This document shows, piece after piece, positions 34,501-42,027 of a stretch of 64,000 nt of DNA; within the stretch, counting starts at the first letter, position 1, and each line of letters opens with the position of its first letter. The position numbers and the translations under genes were made by a program. The DNA is from Deltaproteobacteria bacterium. Lineage in GTDB: Bacteria; Myxococcota_A; Polyangia; GCA-2747355; JADLHG01. A model generated the notes under the pieces. The model was not told the origin of the DNA. It searched no databases and saw nothing but the letters and a program-made list of their open reading frames with translations. The stretch is taken from the NCBI GenBank assembly GCA_020848905.1, contig JADLHG010000031.1, positions 450,255 to 514,254 of the forward strand. The letters run 5' to 3'.

Positions 34501-36596
34501 GACTCGACCCTCTCGAGCTCCGTCCGGGCCATTTGGAGCCTATATTCTAGAACGCGAACGAGCTGCGGCCAGTCGTCCGAGCGTTCGAGCAAGCCCTGCA
34601 GGCGGTCGAGAGCCTGCTGGTCGTGCGGGGCCAGCTCGAGGAGGTGCCCGTAGGCCCAGATGGCGTCCTTCGGACGGTCGAGGGGGCCCGTGGAGAGCTC
34701 TGCGAGCCGGCGGAGCGCGGCGATGCGGTCGGGCCTCGGCAAGAGACCCTCGAGCTGCTGCTTCAGCGTCGCCGCCAGCGCGGGGAGGTCGCCCTCGCGC
34801 TCGTAGAGCGCGGCGAGGAGGGCGAGCGCCTGCTCGTCGTCGGGTGCGAGCTGCAGGATTTCGCGCAGCACGGCGATCGCTCCGAGCGGGTCGACCTGCC
34901 GTTCCCAGTGGGCCTGTGCCAGACGCCGGAGCGCCTGCAGGCGGTGAGCCGGGGAGACGGCGCCGGCCGCCTCGCGCTGCAGAGCCACGGCTTGCGCGTG
35001 CCAGGCTTGGAGCCTGGCCGCCAGCCGGTGCACTGCGCCCGCCGAGCGCTGCTGATCCGGGTGAAGGTGAGCGAGCTGCTGCCAGGCCTCGAGGGCTCCG
35101 GGGAGGTCCCCGAGGTCGCGCTCGCAGACCTCCGCGAGCTCCTCCAGGCGGGCGCAGACCTCGACGGCCGGGGCCTTGTGCTCGGCGGCCCACTGCGCGG
35201 CGAACCGGAGCAGCTCGGCGAGATTGCGGTGGTCGCCCTTCTCCCGGAAGTAGCTCTGATAGGCGTCGTGGGCCTTGCGGTTGCCGGGCTCGAGCTGGAG
35301 CACCTCGTGCAGGAGCTCCGCCGCTCGGTCGGGTTCGTCGAGCGCGTCGCGGTGGAGCTGCGCCATCTCGAGCATCACGCGCGCCTTCTGAGCGCGATCC
35401 TGGAGAGCGTCGAGCGAACCACGGAGAAGCCCGAGGAGCTTGGCGTGGTCGCCGTCGGCTCGGTAGAGCTCCTTGAGGCGCGAGGAGGCCGGGCCTCCGA
35501 GGGGCTCGTGCGCGAGGATCGCCTCGTAGCAGGCCTTCGCCCCCTGGCGGTCGCCGAGCTTCCTCTCGAGGAGCTCGGCGCGACGCATCTGCAGCTCCGC
35601 CGCCTCGACCGTGGTGGCGGTGGCCAGCCGTTGCCGGTAGAGCCGGTCCAGCTCCTCCCACCGATTCGACTCCTCGTAGGCGCGCTCCAGGCGGGAGGCG
35701 GCCGCGGGATTGTCGGGGTCGGCCCCGAGCGCCCGGCGCAGGTAGCCGATAGCCCCGTCGCGGTCGCCGCGGGCGTAGCGCCGCTGAGCTACCTGGAGCA
35801 GGAGGTTCGCCGCCTGGTCCAGCCCGCCGGGCAGCGGCCACTCCGGCGAGGCGTAGATCTCCGCCAGGTCCTCCATCAGGGGTTCGTCTCCGGGGCGGAG
35901 CTGCACCGCCTCGGCGTAGCTTTTCGCGGCGCCCTCGAGGTCGCCCAGCTTGTGGCGGTGGATCGTCGCGATCTCCGTGAGCAGCTCCACGCGGCGTCGG
36001 GCGTCGGTCGTCGTGGCCAGCTCCACCTGGTAGAGCTGAGCCACGATCTTCCACTGCCCCGTGGCGGCGTAGATGCGGCGACCGGCCTCGACGGCTGCGA
36101 CCTGCTGCGGGTCGGCCTTGAACGCCCGCTGATAGTGCACGATCGCCCGGTCGAGGCGCCCGTAGCGGTGCTCCCAGATCTCGGCGAGCTGGTGTTCGAG
36201 CCGCGCCTGGCGCTTCACCTCCAGGCCAGCCTCCATCAGCGCCTCGATCTCGAGCTGGAGGATCCACACCAGCTCGGCCCACCGCTCGCGTTGCTCGGCG
36301 AGCTGGCGCAGGCGCTCGAGCGCCCGTCGGTGACCCCGGTCGAAGAGCGTGGCCTTCCGGAGAGCGCGCAGCTCGGCCTCGAGATCCTCGCCGCGCTGGT
36401 AGACCTCGGCCGCACGCCACAGGAGGTCCGCCGCCGCCGTGCCTTCGCGCAGGTGGGCCGCGTGGCGTTCGTAGAGCGCGCCGAGCTCGGAGAGGAGGTT
36501 CTGCGCCTGGTAGTAGCGGCGGAGCGCCCCGAAGGCATCGGCGTCGCTCGGGTCGCGACGAAACACGGCGAGGTGCTGTTCGATGCTGGGATTCAC
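28557..36596 (-). CDS. Giant TPR-repeat protein
   Basis: About 2,679 residues from a GTG at 36596 (VNPSIEQHLAVFRRDPSDAD); an ATG at 36707 would add 37 residues of non-TPR character. Almost the whole chain is TPR-like helical pairs with consensus blocks such as 'AIGYLRRALGADPDNPAA' and 'AIVHYQRAFKADPQQVAAVE', dozens of units. A Pro-rich acidic linker near the middle (about 1265-1385; PAPPPLPPESEGSF) splits it in two halves. The last 300 residues form a less repetitive domain that I cannot name. No signal peptide or membrane helix is evident. Probably a cytoplasmic scaffold. It diverges from the M16 peptidase gene. Confidence 0.88.
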   Translation of the reverse strand: MNPSIEQHLAVFRRDPSDADAFGALRRYYQAQNLLSELGALYERHAAHLREGTAAADLLWRAAEVYQRGEDLEAELRALRKATLFDRGHRRALERLRQLAEQRERWAELVWILQLEIEALMEAGLEVKRQARLEHQLAEIWEHRYGRLDRAIVHYQRAFKADPQQVAAVEAGRRIYAATGQWKIVAQLYQVELATTTDARRRVELLTEIATIHRHKLGDLEGAAKSYAEAVQLRPGDEPLMEDLAEIYASPEWPLPGGLDQAANLLLQVAQRRYARGDRDGAIGYLRRALGADPDNPAAASRLERAYEESNRWEELDRLYRQRLATATTVEAAELQMRRAELLERKLGDRQGAKACYEAILAHEPLGGPASSRLKELYRADGDHAKLLGLLRGSLDALQDRAQKARVMLEMAQLHRDALDEPDRAAELLHEVLQLEPGNRKAHDAYQSYFREKGDHRNLAELLRFAAQWAAEHKAPAVEVCARLEELAEVCERDLGDLPGALEAWQQLAHLHPDQQRSAGAVHRLAARLQAWHAQAVALQREAAGAVSPAHRLQALRRLAQAHWERQVDPLGAIAVLREILQLAPDDEQALALLAALYEREGDLPALAATLKQQLEGLLPRPDRIAALRRLAELSTGPLDRPKDAIWAYGHLLELAPHDQQALDRLQGLLERSDDWPQLVRVLEYRLQMARTELERVESIRALARLTDTRLEDLRRATAYWEDVVTLAPGDAEALAALCRLYAATGEPEALIRSLRSRLALCPELGTAERAALLKQLATVAENQLDARDVAIDAYEQLSRLLPADRGALDALARLYGQQGRLPQLAEIVGRQLDLADDEEEKLALAFRQVDLLEEKLGEPEAAEHVYLRILDTIAPGDEEAHRRLKQLYLRRGDWHKAVEIAERELFLTPVTAENAGDRLRLALEIAALWQDKLADEQAATLAYERVLLVSADHPQALLALRRLYHRVGAPTKLLELATAIYAALPEGRERLVLLIELAQLCEQQLSDPDRAFEWYRRAFDLFPEDQSTLPQLERLAQAHELWEELYAVYTEGRRRAAEPELVLSLSQRMAKVAEERLGDPALAFQAYLQALASDPDVEVLLPELERLAEPAGQQSELAAVYERIQGTGRSRDQRIASLHRLAELAETALGDPHKAQEALVQLYALDPEPEILFDIERLAAQTHHFEPVLALHRQRLEHTAAAGSRLEILKHLAWLHEGRLKDPHHAFLTLLEGLALDLDDPELRPELFRLARLLATAPAPAAPFAPPGPLVIAPSRPERPENTLEVEDEEILELDPSLAESQPEIPVLRTSPPPMPAPPPLPPESEGSFVIATSRPRREDSTVELSGSEVVEVGRVMARLRGADGRAPTSPAPKTEAAASREVAPFDPWLRWAQAYRQLPAPDRAARRRHLWAEAALWEEGPNNADRAFSALTEAALLEVEHPEAEERLVALAQRADRPDRLVEAYHRLLDHAAEAPVLLRLHLHLGTLLAEHGNPAAETHFAAALALDVTNREAAQRLRQLLQQQGQWAKLAAHNERQLEALRPQLTAGERAARLRELADLYEYELDLSFEAAEALSRLTIEDPQDHRSRTRLANLYEKLGLWPRLIEVLETLLARPGDRETQVHTGLRLARTFEVELELPDRAISAYERVLELDPAEPEALEALTRLFAKHDHPQELLAILRKRTVIVEHDEAQLRPLLVQLARALEESGQAAEAATLLQRAREMGPLDADVEEGLARVLVRAGQADGAIRLLRDQVERARLEGRPSTDVAALLVRLARLQAAQLREPAAARVTLEEALAASPGHEEALLELSKLAQREERWPDYVELELELAERTSDLSLAVDRLLRAAAVLQAAGDSSGAVRLFERVLVLDGRNATAVDALLALCGELSDRREQLLLLRRDLSHDASERARLTTELAALVRARGAEPAEVAGLLQQALEHSPDCVPALDALSDLYLSLGRVEAARGVLEGAIRRLEGTATGRTAGPLYYRLGDLFERMGRAEEGYTHLMEALRLQPRNLLLRLAVGQNRFRAHRWREALRHLREALEHPEAAVHGPVAAEALYCAGQCERRLRRPERALPYFEAAVALFEDHVPSLKELANAALEAGQVAKAAALMRRVALATTERAERQRLLRSLATLYLARLEDRRQAAECYVRVLAELHPDDPGRTECLEEMLPTLRDAGEHSAAARVAAALAAALEEIARRVALLLVAASEHDAGGEFAEADARRRAALELDPTCTEAAEGLCRGLQAQGRHAAVVELLTSHLAALPPVRTPEQRRLRAQLYEALGRAHRAQGQTAHAIWALEKAVQLEEDAGLRQELLVLYELHPERAAEALANHRALARDVERIESLRAVARASEDSAPYRAYCIYQVLRAMDQLDEAGERFLTGFVPKDLDVNVPYPGELPEAERRALVALPGLADMREVFVTLWEAGPALLARQLADFGLDPASRVSPVADHDLAKVFSAAARALGIRQTALHIGPDDEKSTRVLAVAPPVLVVTPQVAQAFSVGELRFVLGRALELSQSACVLAAALPRAELAQLLASVLRAFHPRHVKHKAPTLEARVQAEELKRALPYKVARKLGDLFRERPDLAFDTGAYRTALGLTANRVGLVLSGDLSLALRQLAQEEPALAGRPVYPDQLRASFAVRDLLTFAASEEYYLCRAKLGLAD

Positions 36597-36779
36597 GAGA
36601 CCTGCTCCGCCCGCTGCCGGCCGCGTCCACCTCGAGGACGCCCCACGCCTGGCGAGCGACCAGCGAAGGGGGACCGCGTCGACGACGGAGAAGGACAACT
36701 TTATCACGCGATTTTCTCGTGGCGCAACGAACGGTGCCCCGCGCGGTGGATTGACGGGCGTCAGAGCCCTGTGGCACTC

Positions 36780-39644
36780 ATGAGCGCGGTGAGGGTGAGA
36801 GCGTCGTCAGAACGGTCGCCCGAGGAGGGAGCGCGCGAGGCAGCGCGCGGCCTCCGGGGAGGCCGATGTCGCAGAGTCGGTTTCGTCGCCGGGGTGCTGC
36901 TCGTCGGACAGAGCGGCTGCTTCCTCGGACGCGCGACGCCGACAGACGCGCCGAACAGGAGGTCCGCGCCCGTGCTCCGAACCCTGGACAACGGCTTGCG
37001 CGTGGTCCTGCTCGAGAGTCGGGGGGCTCCCGTTGTCGCGGCGCAGGTCTGGGTCAACGTGGGGAGCGCCGACGCGGGCGACGGGCCCTCGGGCCTGGCT
37101 CACGTGCTCGAGCACATGGTCTTCAAGGGCACGAAACGGCGCGCGGCCGGAGACGCGGCCCGCGAGATCGAAGCCGCGGGGGGCGATTTCAACGCCTGGA
37201 CCTCCTTCGACCAGACCGTCTTTCACGTGGTGATGGCGAGCCGCTTCTTCGGCAAGGGGCTCGAGGTGCTGGCCGACGCGGTTCTCGACGCGCGGATCGA
37301 TGCCGAGGCGCTGGACAAGGAGCTGAAGGTCATTCTCGAGGAGATCAAGGAGGGAGAGGACGCCCCGGGGCGGGTCCTTTCCCAGGAGCTCTTCGCGACG
37401 GCCTTTCGACGCCACCCCTACCGTCTCCCGGTGATCGGCCGGGCCGAGCAGCTTCGCAAGCTGACCGCGAGGGAGGTGGCGGCGTTTCATCGCCGGCACT
37501 ACACCCCGGCCAACATGACCCTCGTGCTGGTGGGCGACTTCGAGGCCAAGAGCGCACTGGCGCGCGTGCGCAGGCTCTTCGGGCGTCCAGGCGGCGCGGC
37601 TCCCGAGCGGGTCGTACGGGCCGAGGAGCCGGAGCAGCGGCGACTCCGGGTGGCGGTGCGCGCGAGAGCGCAGCGCGAGGTGCACTTCTCGCTCGCGTTC
37701 CACGTTCCGCCCTTGAAGGATCCGGACACGCCCGCGCTGGACCTCGCGGCCATCCTCCTCGGTCAGGGGGAGCGCTCGCGGCTCGTCCGCAAGGTGCAGC
37801 GCGAGCAGCAGCTCGTTTCGAGCGTCTACGCGTATGCCTTCACGCCGCGGAACCCGGGGCTGCTCGTCATCGGCGCCACCGCCGAGGCGGATCGAGTCGT
37901 GGACGCCGTGCGGGCCATCTGCTCCGAGGTGTTCGCCCTGGCGCGGGAGGAAGTGCCGACCGCCGAGCTGGAGCGAGCGCAGACCGTCGTGGAGAGCGAC
38001 GCGGTCTACCAGCGTGAGACCGCGGAGGGACTGGCCCGTCGCCTGGGCACCTTCCAGGTCGTGGTCGGGGACCTGACTTTCGACGAGGAGTATCAGCGGC
38101 GAGTGGCCCACGTCACGCCAGCTGGACTTCGCGCGGTGGCGTCGCGCTACCTGCGTCCCGAGCGACTGACCGTGGCCGTCCTCGGTCCGAAGAGCACGCC
38201 CCGGCTCGTGTCGGAGCTCGAGGCCGCCGCAACGCACGCCGGGGGCGCGGCGGCACGGGCCGCAGCCAAGGACGTGCGTTCCGCCGATCCCGTCGCGCGG
38301 GTGACGCTGGCGAACGGGGCGCGTCTGGTCGTGCTCCGCGACAGCACCGCGCCTCTCGTGGCCTTTCGCGCGGCCTGGGCGGGCGGGATGCGCTACGAGA
38401 GCGAGGCGACGGCCGGGATCACGACGCTGCTCGGAGAGCTCCTCGGTCGCGGTACGGCGACGCGTTCGGCGAGCCAGCTCCGCGAGGCCTTCGACGCGAT
38501 GGCGGGGGACCTCGGCGGCTACGCGGGGAGGAACAGCTTCGGTCTGCGCGCGGAGGTCCTCTCGCGGCACTGGGAGCGGGCGCTCGAGCTCCTCTCCGAC
38601 TGCCTCCTCGCGCCGGCGTTTCCCGAGGCGGAGCTGGAGCGCGAGAGGCGTGAGCTGCTGGCCGAGGTTCGCGCTCGCGAGGAGAACCTCGGCGCGCTCA
38701 CCGTCGAGCTGCTCCTGCGAAAGATGTTTCGGCGGCACCCCTTGCGCTTGCCCGCCCTCGGCACGGTGCGGTCGATCTCGCGCCTCGGGCGTGACCAGCT
38801 CGCGCGACACTATCGCCGCCACTACCACCCGAGCCAGCTCGTCCTGGCCGTGGTGGGAGACGTCGATCCCGCCGAGGTGGCTCGCAAGTTCGAGACGCTC
38901 TTCGGCGCGGTGGCGCGCCGAGCGGCGCCGGAGGTGGCCGTGCCGAAGGAGAGCGGTCGACACGCTCCCGAGACGGCGGTCAGCTATCTGCGCCGCGAGC
39001 AGGCGCACCTGGCGGTCGGCTATCCGGGCACCACGCTCGACCATCGGGATCGCTTCACGCTCGAGGTGCTCACCCAGATCCTCGGGGGAAGCGGCGGTCG
39101 GCTCTACGCCGAGCTTCGGGACCGGAAGGGGATCGCCTACCGGGTGAACGCCTTTTCCGAGGAGGGGATCGACCCCGGCTACGTCGCCGTGTATGCGGCG
39201 ATGAGCCCCGAGAACCTGGCCGACGCCCTGCGCGCGGTCGAGCGCGAGGTCGCGCGCCTGCGCGAGGAACTCGTGCCCGCCGCCGAGCTGAAGCGCGCCC
39301 AGCGCTACCTCGTGGGAGTGCACGAGATCTCGCTCCAGCGGAAGGCGAACCTCGCCACGCACCTGGCGCTGCACGAGGCGCACGGTCTGGGGTATCGGGC
39401 TTACCGCGACTACCCGGCCGGGATCCAAGCCGTGACCGCCGAAGAGCTGCGGCGCGCCGCCCGCCGCTACCTCGACGAGCGGGGGCGCGTGGTGGCCCTC
39501 ATCAAGCCGGAGGAGATGTCTCCTGCGGCGGAGAAGCGCTTGGGCCCCGTGCGGCAGGCCGGCGTGGTGACCGGGCCGAGCAAGAGCGCGGTCGTTCCGG
39601 CGCGTGCCGCGAAACGGGTCCGGAAGGGGGGCCGCCGCCGGTGA
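36780..39644 (+). CDS. M16 (insulinase-type) zinc peptidase, double-domain
   Basis: 954 residues made of two M16 homology halves. The first half (about 60-500) has the inverted zinc motif HVLEH followed by MVFKGT and the downstream Glu in VILEEIKEGED, so it is catalytic. The second half (about 500-900) has no HxxEH and ends with GSGGRLYAELRDRKGIAY, the usual Arg-Tyr substrate-binding region. A hydrophobic N-terminus (VGFVAGVLLVGQSGC) suggests export and perhaps lipidation at the Cys. The ATG at 36780 is taken as start since the upstream open frame is antisense to the TPR gene. Fused two-half enzymes of this type act in the periplasm on short peptides. Confidence 0.92.
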   Translation: MSAVRVRASSERSPEEGAREAARGLRGGRCRRVGFVAGVLLVGQSGCFLGRATPTDAPNRRSAPVLRTLDNGLRVVLLESRGAPVVAAQVWVNVGSADAGDGPSGLAHVLEHMVFKGTKRRAAGDAAREIEAAGGDFNAWTSFDQTVFHVVMASRFFGKGLEVLADAVLDARIDAEALDKELKVILEEIKEGEDAPGRVLSQELFATAFRRHPYRLPVIGRAEQLRKLTAREVAAFHRRHYTPANMTLVLVGDFEAKSALARVRRLFGRPGGAAPERVVRAEEPEQRRLRVAVRARAQREVHFSLAFHVPPLKDPDTPALDLAAILLGQGERSRLVRKVQREQQLVSSVYAYAFTPRNPGLLVIGATAEADRVVDAVRAICSEVFALAREEVPTAELERAQTVVESDAVYQRETAEGLARRLGTFQVVVGDLTFDEEYQRRVAHVTPAGLRAVASRYLRPERLTVAVLGPKSTPRLVSELEAAATHAGGAAARAAAKDVRSADPVARVTLANGARLVVLRDSTAPLVAFRAAWAGGMRYESEATAGITTLLGELLGRGTATRSASQLREAFDAMAGDLGGYAGRNSFGLRAEVLSRHWERALELLSDCLLAPAFPEAELERERRELLAEVRAREENLGALTVELLLRKMFRRHPLRLPALGTVRSISRLGRDQLARHYRRHYHPSQLVLAVVGDVDPAEVARKFETLFGAVARRAAPEVAVPKESGRHAPETAVSYLRREQAHLAVGYPGTTLDHRDRFTLEVLTQILGGSGGRLYAELRDRKGIAYRVNAFSEEGIDPGYVAVYAAMSPENLADALRAVEREVARLREELVPAAELKRAQRYLVGVHEISLQRKANLATHLALHEAHGLGYRAYRDYPAGIQAVTAEELRRAARRYLDERGRVVALIKPEEMSPAAEKRLGPVRQAGVVTGPSKSAVVPARAAKRVRKGGRRR

Positions 39645-39656
39645 CGGGCGTCGCCG

Positions 39657-40376
39657 TCAGCTCCAGATCAACACGTAGATGTCGTAGAGGGCGTGGGTGT
39701 AGACCGCGATCGCGAAGCTGCGAAACTGGAACAGCGCCGCGAAGAAGAGCCCGGCGATGGTGCGGTAGGTGAAGACTCCGAGGCGAAGCGGCTCTCCCAG
39801 CGAGCCCACGTGGTGCGCCGCCGAGAAGAGGAGCGAGCTCACGACGAACGCGACGAGGATGGCGAGCCACCGCTTGAGGCCGAGCCCCCGTTCTCCGATC
39901 CAGGCCAGCCCTCCGAGGAGGACGAGGCGGAAGACGAGCTCTTCGTGGACCCCTGCGCCGACGGACATGACGAGTCGGTCGAAGACGCCGGCATTTCGCA
40001 GCGGACCTCCCGCCGCGAGGCGCGGGTCGATATGCAGAAGATCCACCATGAGGAAGATGATCAACGTGCCCATGGTCAGGGCGTAGATGCCGCTCTCGAG
40101 CAGCACCGGGATGAACTGACGCAGCTCGAACTGCTGCGTGCGTCGGAGGTAGAGGACGAGCGCCACGAGCGTCGCCCCGAGGCCGAGCTGAAACCAGATA
40201 TAGCCCCGGGAGCCGAGCAGGCGGAGGACCTGCTGCGTGATCAGGTCTGCCCCGTTCATGGTGTCGGAGAAGATCACGCCGACCTGATAGAAGAGGAGCA
40301 GGGGCATGACGAGCACGACGCTCGTCAGGAGATTCGTGGGCTCGCGGCGCGAACGGGACTTGCCCTTGCTAGCCAT
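39657..40376 (-). CDS. CPBP-family intramembrane metalloprotease
   Basis: 239 residues with about six to eight membrane helices. Motifs: GVHEELVFRLVLL (Glu-Glu and Arg), LLFSAAHHVG (His) and YTHALYDIYV (His/Asp), all catalytic positions kept. The short basic N-terminus (MASKGKSRSRREPTN) is cytoplasmic. Converges with the M16 peptidase (12-bp gap) and follows the 40432-40695 gene on the same strand. It is only distantly similar to the CPBP protein at 15002-15679. Substrate unknown. Confidence 0.85.
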   Translation of the reverse strand: MASKGKSRSRREPTNLLTSVVLVMPLLLFYQVGVIFSDTMNGADLITQQVLRLLGSRGYIWFQLGLGATLVALVLYLRRTQQFELRQFIPVLLESGIYALTMGTLIIFLMVDLLHIDPRLAAGGPLRNAGVFDRLVMSVGAGVHEELVFRLVLLGGLAWIGERGLGLKRWLAILVAFVVSSLLFSAAHHVGSLGEPLRLGVFTYRTIAGLFFAALFQFRSFAIAVYTHALYDIYVLIWS

Positions 40377-40431
40377 GGCCCTGTTCCTCGCGCTTCGCCG
40401 GTCGGTCGGCGTCCTGCGGCCGGCGGGACGA

Positions 40432-40695
40432 TCAGACCTTGAGCAGCAGCTCGGCGGCGTGTTCGTCCAGGATCTTCACGAGCGCGTCGTTGACGGTGTC
40501 GCCCTGTGCCAGGATGCGGTCGTAGGTCTTCCGCACCTGATGGTACGTTTCCCAGCGCTTGCAGAATTCCTCGAAGGAGAGTTTCTTGATGAGGCGGCCG
40601 CGGCACTTCACGTACCCGCCGACCTGCGCGTCCCCCGCTTCCCGCTGGAAACGCTCGAGGTATCCGTCGTACGCGGCCTCGAGGGGGCCTGACAT
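40432..40695 (-). CDS. Small conserved-looking hypothetical protein
   Basis: 87 residues, mostly helical (LEAAYDGYLERFQREAGD, FEEFCKRWETYHQVRKTYDR), with no membrane segment. Sits 6 bp after the zinc-ribbon/H1-like gene and 55 bp before the CPBP gene on the same strand, so it is probably cotranscribed with them. The codon pattern is normal for the window. I do not recognise the family. Confidence 0.6.
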   Translation of the reverse strand: MSGPLEAAYDGYLERFQREAGDAQVGGYVKCRGRLIKKLSFEEFCKRWETYHQVRKTYDRILAQGDTVNDALVKILDEHAAELLLKV

Positions 40696-40701
40696 CGTCG
40701 G

Positions 40702-41868
40702 CTAGCGGCCGGCGCCCTTGCGCCGCCCGGAGACCGGTTTGGCCTTCGCACCGGGCTTGACCTTGCCGGTGGGCTTCCCGGTCTTCGGGGCCTGGGCCTT
40801 GCCGGCGGGTTTGGTGGTCTTCGCGGCGGGCTTGGCCTTTGCCACGGGCTTGGCCGCCTTCGTCACGGGCTTGGCCTTCGCGACGGGCTTGGCCGTCTTG
40901 GCCACGGGCTTGGCCTTCGCGACGGGCTTGGCCTTCGCGACGGGCTTGGCCTTCGCGACGGGCTTGGCCTTCGCGACGGGCTTGGCCTTCGCGGCGGGCT
41001 TGGCACCCGTCGCGGTGGGCTTGGCACCCGTCGCGGTGGGCTTGGCACCCGTCGCGGTGGGCTTGGCACCCGTCGCGGCGGGCTTGGTCTTCGCGGCGGG
41101 CGCCGGCTTGGCCCTGGGTCCCGACGCGGCTACCGGGCCGACTGCCTTGGCGGCGGGCTTGTCCAGGGCCACGACAACTGGGGCCTCGGATGCCCGAGCC
41201 GGCTTGCCGCGAGCTCCAGCCGGTCCCGTGGGCGCGCCCTTCTTTCCTTTTCCCGCGGCCTTGCGGTCGGCCGGCGGGGCCGGCGGGGTCACCCCGGCCT
41301 CTTCCTGGAGTCGGCGGATGGCAGCCTTGGCGCGGGCCAGGGCCTTGGCGGTCTTGGCCGTATGCCGCGGCGCAGCGCCTCCCAGGTCGGGTCGGTTGTA
41401 GACGAGGATCCTCGGCCCGTCACGAAACACGGCCTCGAGCTTCGTGTCGCTGACCAGCTCGCTCACGTAGCCCAACCCGAAGACGGGGTGGTCGATCACC
41501 TCGCCCTCGGTATAGCCTTCTCGCAGCGAGTACTCACGGGCCGCATCGGCATTCGCGTGCCGCATGGCCTCCGCCCAGTTCGGCTTCTGGCGCGTCTGGC
41601 GTCGCTTGACCGCCATCGGCTCGGGCACGTCGTCGTCCACCTCCCCCCGCGGCGGGCGGAACGAATGGGTGGTGTGACAGATCGTGCACTGCACGCTTCG
41701 GATTTCCCCCTCGAAGCGCGTGATGACGGTGTGCGTCGTGTCGGTCTTGCAGTTCGTGCAATAGGCGTCCGCCTCGCCTCCTGCCTCGAACATTTCGTCC
41801 TCAAAGATGTATTCCATATCTTCGGGCACGCTCTCCACGAATCCCCAGCCTTCTTCGGTCCGTAACAC
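40702..41868 (-). CDS. Zinc-ribbon protein with histone-H1-like Lys/Ala/Pro tail
   Basis: 388 residues from a GTG; an ATG at 41817 (MEYIFEDEMFEAGG) is an alternative start and leaves the domain intact. The N-terminal part has two CxxC pairs (Cys37/40 and Cys61/64), a zinc ribbon, then a compact region (GEVIDHPVFGLGYVSELVSD) resembling CarD- or Tudor-like folds found in myxobacterial regulators. After residue 200 the chain is almost entirely AKPVAKAK-type repeats, like histone H1 tails, expected to bind DNA non-specifically. Probably a nucleoid-associated or chromatin-like regulator. The repeats vary in unit length at DNA level. Confidence 0.75.
   Translation of the reverse strand: MLRTEEGWGFVESVPEDMEYIFEDEMFEAGGEADAYCTNCKTDTTHTVITRFEGEIRSVQCTICHTTHSFRPPRGEVDDDVPEPMAVKRRQTRQKPNWAEAMRHANADAAREYSLREGYTEGEVIDHPVFGLGYVSELVSDTKLEAVFRDGPRILVYNRPDLGGAAPRHTAKTAKALARAKAAIRRLQEEAGVTPPAPPADRKAAGKGKKGAPTGPAGARGKPARASEAPVVVALDKPAAKAVGPVAASGPRAKPAPAAKTKPAATGAKPTATGAKPTATGAKPTATGAKPAAKAKPVAKAKPVAKAKPVAKAKPVAKAKPVAKTAKPVAKAKPVTKAAKPVAKAKPAAKTTKPAGKAQAPKTGKPTGKVKPGAKAKPVSGRRKGAGR
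40904..41080. repeat. In-frame tandem repeats (18-bp and 21-bp units)
   Basis: Within the H1-like tail, an 18-bp unit (cgggcttggccttcgcga) repeats about five times from 40904 to about 40996, then a 21-bp unit built on ggcttggcacccgtcgcgg repeats four times to about 41080. Units are multiples of three and encode AKPVAK and ATGAKP-type peptides, so copy-number change keeps the frame. Not a CRISPR array: there are no unique spacers. Confidence 0.85.
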
Positions 41869-42027
41869 ACCTTGGCACAGGTGGCAAGTAACTCGCGCCG
41901 CTCGGGGCCGCTTGGGCGAGGCTGGAGCGGCCGCTTCGGGCCCGCGGCCGAGGCCCCCGCGGCCTTGCTGGCGTGGGCGCCTCGTGCTAACAGGCTGCCC
42001 CGTGGCCGCCTTCCGCGCGGCGCCCCC

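Noticed and set aside
34540..36777. Minus-strand ORF of 745 residues
   Set aside because: Another frame of the giant TPR gene without TPR pattern.
36807..39428. Minus-strand ORF of 873 residues
   Set aside because: Antisense to the M16 peptidase.
40904..41080. Possible CRISPR-like array
   Set aside because: Units are contiguous, in frame and without spacers; they encode the H1-like tail.
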